A DNA stretch of 64,000 nucleotides from Filosporella fistucella (lineage: Eukaryota > Ascomycota > Leotiomycetes > Helotiales), in the NCBI GenBank assembly GCA_030077755.1, contig JAQJZZ010000014.1:1178001-1242000 (forward strand), given 5' to 3'. The notes under the pieces were generated by a model. That model ran no database searches. It was not told the origin of the DNA and saw nothing but the letters and a program-made list of their open reading frames with translations. The translations under genes and the position numbers were made by a program. Below are positions 1 to 12,147 of this stretch, piece by piece. How positions within the stretch are numbered: position 1 is the first letter of the stretch; each line of letters opens with the position of its first letter.

Positions 1-121
1 AATCCAGGCACGACTGCTACTTCATTTAAGACACAGATATGCATGAACCAAAATACAACATGACACGAGATTTCTATTATAGCACATAATACATTGAATT
101 TCCTATTTCATTTCCTACTCC

Positions 122-2509
122 TCACGACCCTTTCTCGCTGAAACCTGCCTGCTGCCAATCCCCATGCGTCGAGTCTCCCCCAGAATTCGCTGCAATGGGT
201 CCAGCAGCAGCGGCGGCGGCTACAGTTTGCCCCAGATTGCTAGCAGTTTGTTCCACATCCGTAGTTCCAAGCCAGTAGAGAGACATGAAAACTATAAGAT
301 GTAATGCCACGCAGTATCCTGCAAATAGGTTGCGGCTCGTCCTGGTCGCAAGCACCATTCTTGTGATGGAGAACACTATTCGTTCTGGAAGACTCATACG
401 TTTGTATGCTCGAGCTGATTCACGGCCTCTGAAGGCGGCGAAGGGAGATATATTTGATTCATACGCCGATCTATAACGATCGAGGGCAAGTCCAGACGAC
501 GTTGAGTTTGAAATCTGTATCGTCGACGGATTTGGATTCGTTGCATAAGCTGATGCAGAGGATGACGTTGGCCCTCGATTATACGTCGACACATACCTAG
601 TCTTCTCGTACAAATTTAGATTGTCTTTTTGTAGAGACGCAATCTCCTGGCGTAATGAGGACACCGTACGGTGACTTTCCGATAGCTCATTCTCAAGTTG
701 TGTGTTCCTTTTCTTGAAACGGTCGCGCTGCGCTGTAATCATAGGTAATATCCCAGATCCACCACCTACAGGCTCTCCAGATCTAAGCGCTTCCAAAGAT
801 GTCGTACCCAATGAAGCCGAGCGCGGATCAAATCCGGAAATGATAGATGACGTTGGGGAAACACGTCCCCCTTTACGTCCAAAATTTGCCGAGGACTGAG
901 GGTACCGGCTGGCGTAAGTGCCAGCGACCGATGCCCCTGATGGGTATGCATTTGCACCATCATGAACATTTGCCAGATCGTTTTCCAGCGTGGCGTTCAA
1001 GTGCTGCGCTCTTTCTAATTCTGAATTGGTCTTGGAAAGCTCTTCTTGCATCGATTGCAAACGGCGTTGTAAGTCTTGGTGTGATACCCGTAAAATTGTC
1101 AATTCATCGCTGAGCTTTTTGTTACGGGCAAGTAGAAGTTGTTCCAAAGTATCGCCTTTGCCTTTACCGGAACCAGTTTCTACACCAGCCTGGGTGCCAT
1201 TTGTGGGCTCTGTGGCATCCCCTTCGTCATCATCGCCTGTCGAAAATTCGATGCTCTTCAGCACCTCTAGCTCCTGCTTGACATCCTCGTAATCGCTCCA
1301 TTTCTGGACCTTAGCCTTCAGAGAATCGCGCTCGTCCTTGAGCATTCCAATTTCTCGTTCCAGGGAACGCAATTTTCCGTCCAATTCTCTTTTCCGGGCG
1401 TCCCTTTCAACCCGAGCAGCATCAACCTTTCTTAACAGAGAAGAATTCTCTGATCGCATACGCATATATAACGGATCGTCTTCCAGGTTCAATGCAGGCT
1501 GTGTGGGTACTTGGGATGCTGCTTGGGCCAGCTCGATTCGAAGCTGCTCATTACGAGCTTCAACTTCTGCCAATCTTACACTTGTTCTCTCCAAATCCGA
1601 GTTGACCATTTCCAGCTCTGCACTCGTAACACTTCCACGACTCCCTTCCGCATTGTCGGATTGCCCGAGTCGCTGTGTAACTTCGTAGCTTGCCTTGATC
1701 TCATTCAAAAGTCGGTCTTGATTCTCGACCTTCTCCTCTAGTAGCTTTTCCTTAGCTTCCCAATTGTCTTTCTTCTCTTCCAAAACTGCCGCCCAAGAGC
1801 TTTCCACATCCTTGACTTTTGTCTCCAGACCTTCCTCAATGGACTTCCGTGCAGCTCTCTCAGCCTCTAATCTTGATTCAGTCTCTTCCAATTGTGACGT
1901 GAGCTTGCTAACACTCTTTTGGAGGTGTTCATTTTCTAGTGTGACCTTCGGTAATGTGTCTTCTGACAATAGGAGGGAGTCCACAGACGCTTCTAGGAGT
2001 GGATATGGGTCTGGGGCTTCGGAAAGGGATGAGTAGACTTGGAGGAAAGCGGAATTGGTGGATTTAGAGTGATTCGTGAGGAGATCAATGAATGTTTGGT
2101 ATGCTATCCAAATTGTCAGTCCCATCGCAAATGTGTAACGCCAGCTGTCGCGAACCTTTCAAAAGGCTCTTAACCTCCCCCAATTTAGCAGAATCGTCGA
2201 GCTTCCTGAAGTCTTTTGTTTTCTGCGCAAGGTCTTTCCGCTGAACTGTAGAATCTCGTTGGTATTGAACAATTTCCGAGGCAGTATTATCTAGAGTGGG
2301 TATCATAGATGTAAGGTCAATGTCTACAGGTCGAGCATTAGTATCACCGTCTTAACTCAGGTTTTCGTGTGCATACTTCTCCATGCCGAGATCGCCTTCT
2401 GGAACTTATTGTCGTTCTCATGTCCTGGAGCCCCTTGACGATCAGTTGGAGGTACTGGATTGCTGGACGCTGCCTCCGCAACCGCGGATTCTGCTGCAAG
2501 GTCGGCCAT
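122..2509 (-). CDS. COY1: CASP/Coy1-type Golgi membrane coiled-coil protein
   Basis: Three exons (2377-2509, 2156-2323, 122-2103) join in frame to a protein of about 760 residues. The start MADLAAESAV is the first ATG and the exon 1 join gives the motif AWRNIDLTS. Most of the chain (about residues 110-620) is charged coiled coil, with the family signature LSEAPDPYPLL near residue 125. The C-terminal region has SLPERIVFSITRMVLATR followed by a single hydrophobic segment (CVALHLIVFMSLYWL) and a short tail, the usual CASP_C arrangement of a tail-anchored Golgi protein. The family (yeast Coy1, the alternative product of animal CUX1) acts in retrograde Golgi transport with golgins and SNAREs. The join at 2103/2156 restores the yeast-like motif around KAYQTF. 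The intron there has a GTTCGC donor, which is weak. Function is by homology; the gene call itself is firm. Confidence 0.9.
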
Positions 2510-3230
2510 CGTAATGCGAGTTTCAAAGGATGACCATCAGAAAATGTGCTTGTTATCCACGTCTGCTGGACAACTAGCTCGCAATTTGTGTTTGGATTCC
2601 TGAGTCGTTGGGTAACGGTAGCTATGATTATGTTTCTTGGTGTTGACAGTTTTCAGGCACAGGAAGCAACCGGAAGATCCCTGCCACAACGCCAGCTTAA
2701 CTGGTAAGTCGAGTGAGACACCGAGTCGCAGCTTCACGCTTCCCCAACCTCAAGTTAGCAGCACCAATGGCAATTGGATTCTGCCGGAATATTACGGGAA
2801 TTTTACTCCATGTTGAATTATTTCACGATCTGCTACGGATCAAATGCTGTGTTTCAGGATCATCAGAGACATCAATTCTACATTCACTAAGCAAGTATCA
2901 AATTTCAATGATTCTCGATTGGTAGCTGTGAAGAACTCCCTGTTTTTTCATCTCGAATCTCAGGCGACATCACAAAAAGGTGTACCAGCCTGAGTAAAAT
3001 TTGGAAGTGTGTTGCGCGTAGTTGATAGTTTGATTGTGAGTCTTTGCTCATATGGCCGAAAACGAAACATATTACACTAGACTGCTAGGAAAGGTATGAA
3101 ATCCAAGTTTTCGGCGTTATGTTTCTCTTCGTGTTTCTGAACATGAACTGAAATGGAGCAAATATTACGGTGCTCAAACACAAAGAGTAAATGGTTGCAG
3201 TAAGAAAATTCGTGAATCGTCAAACCCCAC
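2510..3230. other. intergenic, no gene seen
   Basis: This spacer holds the upstream region of the Coy1 gene and the downstream region of the next minus-strand gene. Short open frames on both strands have no recognisable motif and no splice partners. I see nothing else that can be supported. Confidence 0.6.
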
Positions 3231-4973
3231 TCAATTATCCCGAACAACTGGGGACTTCCTGTTAATCATCCCAGTCCAAACTTTCTCAATTCTCTCTTTT
3301 GCTTCCTCTTTGCTCAACACCTTTCCAACATAAACCTTTCCTAAATGGAACCCCTCGTCTGGTACTGCCTCGTGAGGTGGAGGCGGAACGTGGGTTTGAG
3401 CTCTTGGGAGGGTAGGCGGAGGAGGAGGTGTTCTCGGAGCATTATACCTTCGAGGTTGAGGAGGATCCCAACGCCTTGGTGGAGAGTAGCTACGAGATCT
3501 GCTGCGGTCTCGCTTGTGCCACGGATTCTCTCTTCTCATGTTTCGGCTTCTCTCCAGAGTGTCGATAGTCTCGGCTCTGAGAGTCACGACCCAAGCAGTT
3601 GTATGGGGATTGCTTCCCCACTTCTTCGAGGATCCATAGGGATATCTTTGGCGTGGCTCTACAGCGACCACAGACCATTTTCGCTTGCCCTGGCCATTAT
3701 TTGATGCTTCGCTTCTTTCGTTGACCAGAACATCGATGGCACATCCACCCTCCCATTTAATTGCTTGGACCGTCTTCTGAATCTTCTTCATGTGTTCCTC
3801 CTTTGAAAGGTCGCCCATTGCTGCGATCTCCTTCTCTCTCAGCTCTTCTTGGGTTCTATACTCTGGATCGGTGGCCCAAAATCCTGGATCTTCGTAATAA
3901 TTTTTGAACTTCAGACCAAGGAAGCTCCAGGATCTGTTGATTTTCTTGGTAGGCTCATCCCAGATGAGAACCCAATCTTCATAGATGACGTCCTCTTGGA
4001 TAGACGCAACTGTTGATCTGTAGTTGTGAGTTAGCTTTGTCTACGGATGAGGCATCTCAAGGCACATGCCTGGTAACAGCAGAGCTGAAAGAGGAAATGC
4101 TATGACAATCTGTGTCTTTCATAGCAGTTTGTCTCCTCCTGGGACTCGAATCCACAATTAGGGTACAATCGCTGGCGGCATCCGAATATCTGCGAGGTTG
4201 TCTTGGTGAATCACTGTGATCCTCAATGATGATGACCCGCTCCTTTCTCGCTTTTGCAGCTGCAGCTACTTTACTGGCTTTCTCTGCTTTCTCAATGCTT
4301 TGACAAATATGAGGCAGTAGGGCGACCAGGCGGTTGAATTCTTCAGCCTCACCAAGTGTGAGAGCATTCCTTCGAATTGTTAAATTGATGAATGATCAGT
4401 GTATCAATATCGGAAGACTTACTTTTCATCCAAGTCTTTCAGGGCCATATACTTGACGATATCGTTCAACTCAATCAGAGTATCTCTGGTGTCATCCAGA
4501 CTCTTCCAGAATGCTTTGGCTTCTTCCCGTCCCCCAAGGGCCATGGTAATTAGGAACCATGGATCAACTTCGGCTGCCACAGCGCAGTCGCCAATCTTGC
4601 CGTCATTTTTCCAGACGCCTGAAGATATCCCTTCCTTTATCAAGATGAGAAGCCGTTCCAAATTGGTCTTAGCTGTCTCACAAATGGGATGAGTAACCTC
4701 GTCTTTGATCTCAAAGTCCATCTCGTATAAATTGACTGTACTTCCAAGCTCCTCTAATTTCGATGCAGTAATGGAAAGGGTGGCGTATAGATTTTCGAGA
4801 CGACGATCAGTGACCTTGCGGTAGGTAATGAATTTAGCGTAGGCGGTTATGAGTTCCTTTCCAGTAACCGCGATATCGATGATGAAATCACCAGGACGCT
4901 CTCGAACTGCAGCCATGATTGATTCGATTTCCGACTCTATTAGCACGAAGTACTTGGAAACTACACGACTCAA
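3231..4973 (-). CDS. uncharacterised fungal protein, helical N-terminus and RS-rich C-terminal part
   Basis: Exons 4423-4973, 4070-4369 and 3231-4017 join in frame to about 545 residues. An alternative start at the second ATG (MAAVRERPGD, about 19 residues in) is equally possible. The first 185 residues are predicted-helical and non-repetitive and recall the helical N-terminal domains found on many fungal STAND or HeLo-like proteins, but this is only a resemblance. A basic low-complexity stretch follows, then a block with tryptophans (EDWVLIWDEP, DPGFWATDPEYR), an Arg/Ser-rich segment near RDRSRSRSYSPPRR and a proline run. The second intron (4018-4069) begins with GC rather than GT, has a good GCTAAC branch site, and is the only join that keeps the frame. 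I do not recognise a function; no transmembrane segment or signal peptide is visible. Confidence 0.7.
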
Positions 4974-6127
4974 ACTTGAAAACGAACAATACGATGGTAA
5001 TCCTCAAAATGAAAGAAACAGATTTTGGGGGAATGGGCTCGTGTTTTATCTCTTTCCCCGCATGTCATCCCATAGGGCTGTGTAAGCCTGCAGATAGGCA
5101 AGCAGGCAACTAAACCGATTGTTGCGGGAGTAACATTTATCGTCACTCCATAAGCGTGCATGACATCTCAGCCCTCAATTGCAGCCCCGGTTTTCATGCA
5201 CAACGACTCGCTTTCGCCGTGATTTTTCGACTTCAGCTTGATTGAGCTGCATGTTTATGGACGTATCAGACGACCAGAGCTAGTTTTGGCACTTATTACT
5301 TGCATGTTGGAGCGAATCAAAGTCATTGGCTTCAATGGACCCTGAAAACCTGGCTACTCGGTGTACACCGCGAGCTAGTAACGGTGACTTGATCAGGAAA
5401 AGGACGTTTATTCAACCCGCAGAGTCACTTCGTTCAGGGACTAAACTATTGACCGAGAAAATAAAATAAGAACATATACAGAGTCAAACCATGCGGGTAA
5501 ACTTTGACGGCATAACATAGTAGGTAGGTTAGGGTCAGGCAGCAGAGTCGTTCATGGAGCTCGCCCTCGGCAACTCGCTAGGACGTCAGCAGCCTCAAGA
5601 GAAGGACACCCACTGTGAGCTTGGAGCAAAAAAGTACTGAGTGCACATACGTTTATAAGTACTGCCCAAAGTATTGCACACATGAAAGTTGACCCATATA
5701 ACCCTATTAAAGTGGCTGCTAATCGGCATATTTGGGCAATGCGTCGATACCAAAGGAAAGTAGGTACTGCACAGTGCAATATCGAATTTGGGTTACAGAA
5801 ATCTTGATTTATCAAGAATCATACGTCGAGGCGTACTTTGGCTTGGAGTTTAGGTATGCATGATCAAGGGAAAGCTCTGTGACTTTTGATCGATGCATCC
5901 TAATCTAGTCCAGATGTATTCAATTGAAGCTGTGAATTTTCAGTGGAAGCGGGACCAACAGGACCAATGTTTGCTTGGTTTGCTCTTCCTGACTGCCTGT
6001 CGCGAGCTTCAGGGAGCTTATCCCACCTCAAGCTCTCCACCGTGCAGGACCTGGACGCCGAACTTGCTTTACTTTTTGGGCACCAAACGCTGCGATACTA
6101 ATGCCTTGATTTTGAGCGCCAACAAAA
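4974..6127. other. intergenic between divergent genes, no gene seen
   Basis: This 1.15-kb spacer separates a minus-strand gene on the left from VPS3 on the right, so it should contain two divergent promoters. A minus-strand frame at 5552-5815 encodes a hydrophobic peptide but has no start context, splice partner or family feature. Nothing else can be supported. Confidence 0.55.
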
Positions 6128-9100
6128 ATGGCAACAGCAGGTGTGGGAGAGGCGAGCTCGAAGAAAAGAAAACGCCCCATGCTGGAGACTGGACCATTCG
6201 TGTTACGCAGCCTTCTCGATGATCTGCCATTGTCAGCAGAGGGAGACCGTGATGATATTGAGATCAACTGTGTAGAGTTTCTGGGTATGTAAAATGGATT
6301 ATGGGACCCCAAGTCCCTACGCTGGTCGCTTCATTGCCATAAGCTAAATCATTGCAGATCAGAATCTATATGTTGGAACATCAGCCTCTGAAATCCTTCA
6401 CTTCGTACAGATACCTCCGGATCCCGAAGACACTTCAGGGAAGCCTTCTTATATTCTTGCCTCCAGGCTACCTCCTGCGTTCCACGAACCTCCCACTTCT
6501 GCACGACCAGGAGTCCAACAGATTTTACTTCTCCCCAGAGTCAACAAGGCTTGCATACTTTGCAACTGGACGGTCACTTTCTATTCTCTTCCTGAACTGA
6601 GCCCTGTCTTTGGTACGACCCAAATAAGGCCTTGTAACTGGATTGGGGGCATAGATCTCAATACAGATCGCAACGGGGCCGTGAATGATGGCAAAAGTCC
6701 GTCCGTCACGGTGCTTGCATCTCTGAACAAGAAGATACGGGTTATCAAGATCAGCGAGGACCCACGCGGGCTGAGAGTCAGGACTTTCTAAGATAATTTG
6801 CCCTTACAAGCTGACTCTGTTTAGACTATTGACTTCGCCGGAAGCGTGATATCGATTCGACGGGATTCTTTTGCTTGCGTTGCAGATTCACGGTCGTACG
6901 CTCTCCTTGATGTTGATCGGTTGCTCAAGATACCACTATTCCCAATATCCTCCTTGGATGACACTCAAGCGGGGAGTAATAGTGGTCATGTTGAGGATAT
7001 ATCTGGAAACACTGGTGGGGGGATTTCACGGAGCACATCTTCGGCCCAAGGACATGCAACATCTGCAGATGATCGTGGCCATGCACGAAGCACAAGTCTT
7101 GGCGCTTTTATGAGTGGTGGTTCACGCAGACATGGCCCCCGTGGATCAAGTGGTGATCGCTCTGGGAGAGAAACTCCAGAAGGCATATTCCGAGAAGTTT
7201 CACCAGCACCAGCTGTCAGTCCAATGCGGCCTATCGCCAGAGACACAAGCCCAGGCTCCAATAAACCTCTCCCACCACCTCCAGAAGAAACTCAGACCAT
7301 AGAACAACCGGCTCCTGCAGCTGCTCCTGTTTATCTCAAGCCTCATATCGTATCGCCTACACCTCAAGAGTTCCTCCTGGTAACAGGTACTGGGCCTCGT
7401 GATCCGGGAGTCGGCATGTTCGTGAACCTAGAAGGAGATCCAACGCGGTCTACTTTAGAATTTACTCATTACCCGGATGAAATTGTGACTGATGGCCGTG
7501 GAATAGATGTTGATCCTACTCCCTCAACCATGGATGACGAGGAAGAAGGATTCGTGCTCGCATCTATGGCCAGAAACTTTGGCGAAGAGACAAAGTTTGG
7601 TATAGAGATTCAGCGTTGGGATTTGGATCCTGGTGAAGGCGAAACTCCAAAATATTGGTTGGAAGCACCATTCACAAGCTCAGACACAGTGGATGGAACC
7701 ACTAGAATTGGACTTCGTTCAGTTGTAGATACCGGGGACATATACTTTCATGAAGTAGTAGATAGGCTACGTCTGAAACGATTTCAGCCTTTCGCATCTA
7801 GGTCAATGGATGATTCCATTCTTTCTCTTCATAGTGTCGATTCAAGAACAGCGATGTCAATAGAAAGGGTGTCTGGTGAAAGAGAGCTGTTTGAGAGCGG
7901 AGACACGCAGCCAGAGGGCCGAGAGGAGGTTCGGAATGAAGAGGAGCTTCAATTTGCTCAAAGACTGGGGGTTGCAAAGACTCGTGTAGTTGCATGGTCT
8001 GGCAAAAATATCTGGTGGACAGTTCGAAATCCATTAGCATTAAGGCTCGACGCAAGTATATCAGACATGGCCAGCAACCAGATTCAGGAAGATCAAACTT
8101 ATCCTTCGCTCGACCGACGGAGGCTAGTTGAAGTAGTAAATTCATTGCGTGGACGAGAGGCCAAGACAGAGACGGAATTTGTGAGCCTTGGCTATATCCG
8201 ACAGCGTGCTGGATTGTTACTATTTATGAGTGGCTTAGATGCGCTCGATTCTCCGCCTGCTGAGCCCGTCTACCGAATTGCTGAAGACGCTTTACTTGAA
8301 GGTGGTCTAGATCCACGTGTAATTCTCGCAATCCTACCATATCTCCGAAATGAGATAATTGAGGGAAAGTCAGGCATTTGGATTCATGGCGGTGTCAAAG
8401 ATGTTGCAGACAGTTTTATCACGAATGGCATGCCCGGAAATCCCGATCCCACCAAGGAAGGCGTCATGTCCAATCACATCCTACATTTTTTGAGAAAATT
8501 CCTCCTTGCCTGGAGGAAGAAGAAAGGATTTGGAAGCATTGCAAACGAAAATGAAGTGTTCAGAAGCGTAGATGCAGCTCTACTGATTGTCTTACTTCAA
8601 CTTGACAAGGGAACACCATCCGGACCGCCTAAAAGCAAATCCATTCGAATAGAATTGTACGACTTGGTCGATAATGGTGTTGACTGTTTTGAAAGAGCAA
8701 TATCGCTTCTTGAGTCTCATCATCGCCTTTACGTTTTGAGTCGGCTCTATCAGAGTCGAAAGATGGCTGGCGAGGTGCTCGCAACTTGGCGACGGATTGT
8801 GGAAGGTGAATTAGATGATGGTGGAGAATTCCGAGAGGGAGAGCAAGAAGTACGAAAATATCTCACCAGAATACGCAACTCTGCCCTTGTGCAGGAGTAT
8901 GGTGTTTGGCTAGCTACTCGAAATCCTAAACTCGGTGTACAAGTCTTTGCAGAAGATCGAAGCGTTGTCAAATTTGAGCCAACTCAAGTGGTTCAGATAC
9001 TTCGTGAGGGTGCACCTGGCGCAGTCAAAGATTATCTGGAGTACCTTGTATTCAGTAAAAATCATGCTGAGTACATCAACGAGCTTATTGCTTATTATCT

Positions 9101-9851
9101 TGACATTGTCACCAGCAAATTGGAAGAGTCAGAGGAGGCGAGGACAACGCTAGCACAGACATACGAATCATACCGGGCATTGCGACCTCCCAAACCCACG
9201 TATCGGCAGTTTATCACAGATAACACAATCGACGAAGAATGGTGGCATAGTCGATTGCGCCTCCTCCAGCTTCTTGGTGGAAGTCAAGGCTCTGCCTCGC
9301 AATATGATGTAGCCGCCATTCTCGAAAGAATAGCGCCGTACACCCAAGAGCTTGTGCCAGAAGTAATCATCCTTGACGGGAGACAGTCTCATCACAAAGA
9401 AGCACTTCGACTCTTGACTCATGGACTTGGGGACTACGATACTGCAATCAATTACTGCCTTCTTGGTGGATCGAGTATATATCACCCCGTATCTGGTGCT
9501 GTCACACGAGAAATCTTGCCTACCCGTGAACAACAGGCAGAACTCTTCGGTTTCTTGCTTTCAGAGTTCTTGCATATTGAAGATATCAGCAACCGTGTGG
9601 CACAAACGAGTAATCTACTCGAACGGTTTGGTGGGTGGTTCGACGTAGGACACGTCCTAAGTTTGATACCAGATTCATGGTCAGTTGATCTGGTCTCAGG
9701 GTTCTTAGTGAGTGCTCTCAGGCGGATTGTTAGAGAAAGGAGTGAGACAATGATTGCAAAGTCATTGAGTGGAGCAGAGAATTTGAAAGTCAGCGCAGAT
9801 CTAGTCGGAAGAATCGATGCTGCAGGCCCCTCAATAGAGGCAGAGGGTTGA
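6128..9851 (+). CDS. VPS3: CORVET tethering complex subunit Vps3 (CNH domain, Vps39/TGFBRAP1 family)
   Basis: Exons 6128-6284, 6358-6776 and 6825-9851 give about 1200 residues. The N-terminal citron-homology (CNH) beta-propeller begins around residue 55 with DQNLYVGTSASEILHF and continues through VNKACILCNWTVTFYSLP and NWIGGIDLN, which are highly typical of fungal Vps3. A Ser/Gly/Pro-rich insertion of about 125 residues (roughly 237-360) interrupts the propeller. The C-terminal two thirds is an alpha-solenoid with the Vps39/TGF-beta-receptor-associated domains. Vps3 is the Rab5-binding, class-specific subunit of CORVET, tethering early endosomes. The start ATG precedes a short basic stretch and gives the expected length. 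Both introns have canonical GT-AG ends and the exon joins restore conserved motifs (VEFLDQN, GLRTIDFAGS). The paralogue Vps39 is the main alternative, but the N-terminus fits Vps3 better. Confidence 0.88.
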
Positions 9852-10163
9852 CCTTGGTATAAACCTCAATCACTTAATGTAGATGAATGAATACCCATAA
9901 TGAATTGACTCGCTTTTGGCCATGTCGTCCAATTCTCCACTGGTGCAGCTTACGTAGATGCGGACAATTCGGCATACCTTTCACTCTTTTCTTATGGTAT
10001 TGTAAATTTCCAGATTTTCACACAGATATTGAGGAACAGTTGTATTGACTGAAAAATGGGATCGTCTCACAAGCAACTTGTCAAGTGCGGCTTGCTATTA
10101 GCAGACAAACGTGTTGGGCGGTAAAGTGTAATAAATTCAACCAACTCCACAGCGGCTGAACAA
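9852..10163. other. short convergent 3' spacer
   Basis: This 312-base spacer lies between the ends of VPS3 and the oxidoreductase, which converge. It is A/T-rich as expected for 3' untranslated and polyadenylation sequence. I see no gene in it. Confidence 0.6.
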
Positions 10164-11863
10164 TTATAGTCGTGAGCGAACCTCGCTGTCTTCATCCGAG
10201 TCTAGAAGAGCAAATTGATTCTCCCTCCCTAAACCCAATCTTCCCATATCCAAACCATCCTCACCATCACCACCTATAGCGGTATCATCCAAGCCACTCC
10301 AATCTAATACTAAAGTAGAAATCTTTGCGGCTATAAACTCAGCCCCGAGTCTGGCTCCCTCCAGGTTCGGGGCTGCCGGTCCGAGTCGTAGTCCACCCAT
10401 TCGTCCAGTGACAAAAAATGGTACCTCTTCATTCCACATGAGATCTTTGGTGACACAGGGCATGCCCCCAACAATATCAATCGGGTGAGACTCCAGTAGC
10501 GGCTGGACAACAGACACTGATCGAAAGTCTGTAGTGACGCCGGTAGCATAAACTATATGGTCAACGCTGATCTCAATTCGCTCCTCATTCTTTTGATGGA
10601 GGCCCAGTGCCCATTTCTCGTGCCTTTCATCCCACTTCCCATCTCCCACGATCGTATGTTCCAGAATTTCTACCTTTCCCTCCTTGACCAAGGCCATTAA
10701 TATATTTTTGTACTCTGGATTCACACTTCCTCCTCCTCTTGCATGTTTCATCATTTCTGATCTCTCTTCATCTGTATCAGCTTTCCAGAATGCACTCATC
10801 GACTCGTTTTTGAACTTTGCAAGCCAGCATAGATCTACATCGAAATGCTTGGTCTTGAGAGGACCACGGAGGATGAGATGTATCTTCGTGATGCCATGTA
10901 TCGTAGCAAGTTGAGCGATTTGTGCACTTGTGAGTCCGCCACCCACTATAGCAATAGTTGTAGGGAGACCAGAGCGTGCTTGATGAAGGAGATTTGCTGG
11001 AATGATGCTGGATGAATTTGGTGCAAAGACATGAGACACACTACCGCGAGTATCGAGTGTGCAAAAGGGACAGTCGGACGGAAGCGATGGTTTTGAAGCG
11101 GAACCGACTGCAAGAACTACAACCCGAGCTTTCCTGACACCTGTCAATGAACTTATTGTGAACAAACCAGTAGGAGAATCATATGATACTGATGCCACGC
11201 TTGACCTTTCCACGGCATCTGACAAATCGTACCGCGCAGCAAGATCTAAGCAAAAGTCGCGGAAGAGGGCCTGACTCGGTCTGAAGTAATCCTGGCGATC
11301 ACGCTCATCTATAAATGTCTCTTGTGCTCTGTGCCTTGGAGGCAATCAGCTTCAGGTACAATTTGAGGCCATATTTGAACATACCCATTTTTCCGTTTCT
11401 TCTTCCTGGCATGTTTACTTAATTCCTTCCCCACAACTCCCTGAATCTCCTTCAATTCGTCTTCTCTCTCATTCATATACGTATATGCCAGCAAGCCATC
11501 TCTATCTCTCGGATCGGGATGAAAGAACATTGGACTCCTCAAATGCCTGATCTTCAAACTATCGAATTTATCATTCCAGGAACTCATCCACTCATTTCCA
11601 TGTGCATCGAGGACTTTAATGTCAAGCCTTTTATCTGAAATTGACGGTCCGGAGAGAAACCGATCGGGTGCAGTTTTCGCTCGGCGACTTGTAGCAGCGA
11701 ATTTCGATTTTTTTGGAGAAGACGCTTTCATGAAATGGAACCTTTGGTGCTCATTTTCTGTGAAGAGTGCTGACGGCAGTGGCTCACAGAGACGGGAAGC
11801 AACTGCTAGACCGCATGGTCCAGCACCAATAATGAGGACGTCGTGAATAATTTCATTAGACAT
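10164..11863 (-). CDS. FAD/NAD(P)-binding oxidoreductase, N-hydroxylating monooxygenase-like
   Basis: Two exons (11385-11863, 10164-11328) separated by a 56-base intron encode about 547 residues. The N-terminus VLIIGAGPCGLAVASRL (about residues 9-25) is a classic FAD-binding Rossmann GxGxxG, and AIVGGGLTSAQIAQL near residue 285 is the second, NAD(P)H-binding Rossmann motif. A YATGVTTDF motif near residue 420 matches the ATG-type motif of flavin-dependent monooxygenases of the ornithine/lysine N-hydroxylase superfamily. No membrane segment is visible. An in-frame upstream ATG at 12166 would add about 100 residues, but it lies inside the end of PSD1 and precedes the conserved fold, so MSNEIIHD is chosen. 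The substrate cannot be read from the sequence; there is no siderophore synthetase next door, so a siderophore role is not supported. Confidence 0.85.
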
Positions 11864-12147
11864 GACGAGATTGTAATTACTTGAATGAGAAGTAGAAAGC
11901 AATAAGAAAACGAACCAACTGCATATCTTATCAAGTCCCGAGTACCCTGATGGCTTTAGCTCATTATATTCTGATTTTGGCGCAAGCCAGGTCATGAAGC
12001 TGGCAGATAGGGTACCTTGATGGCTTAATGGCCACTTCCCAACATGACTTCTAAACCTTGAGAAATGTAACTGAAATTTACAAGTATGGCGCAATATGTA
12101 GAGGGTATATGTACAGTCAATTGGATGTATCTCTAATATGCCCAGAA

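Noticed and set aside
4140..4165. tRNA B-box-like sequence (GGATTCGAGTCCC on minus)
   Set aside because: It lies inside a coding exon and lacks a matching A box and acceptor stem.
5552..5815. Minus-strand hydrophobic frame of 87 codons
   Set aside because: Hydrophobic frames arise often by chance; there is no family feature and no supporting splice or leader signal.
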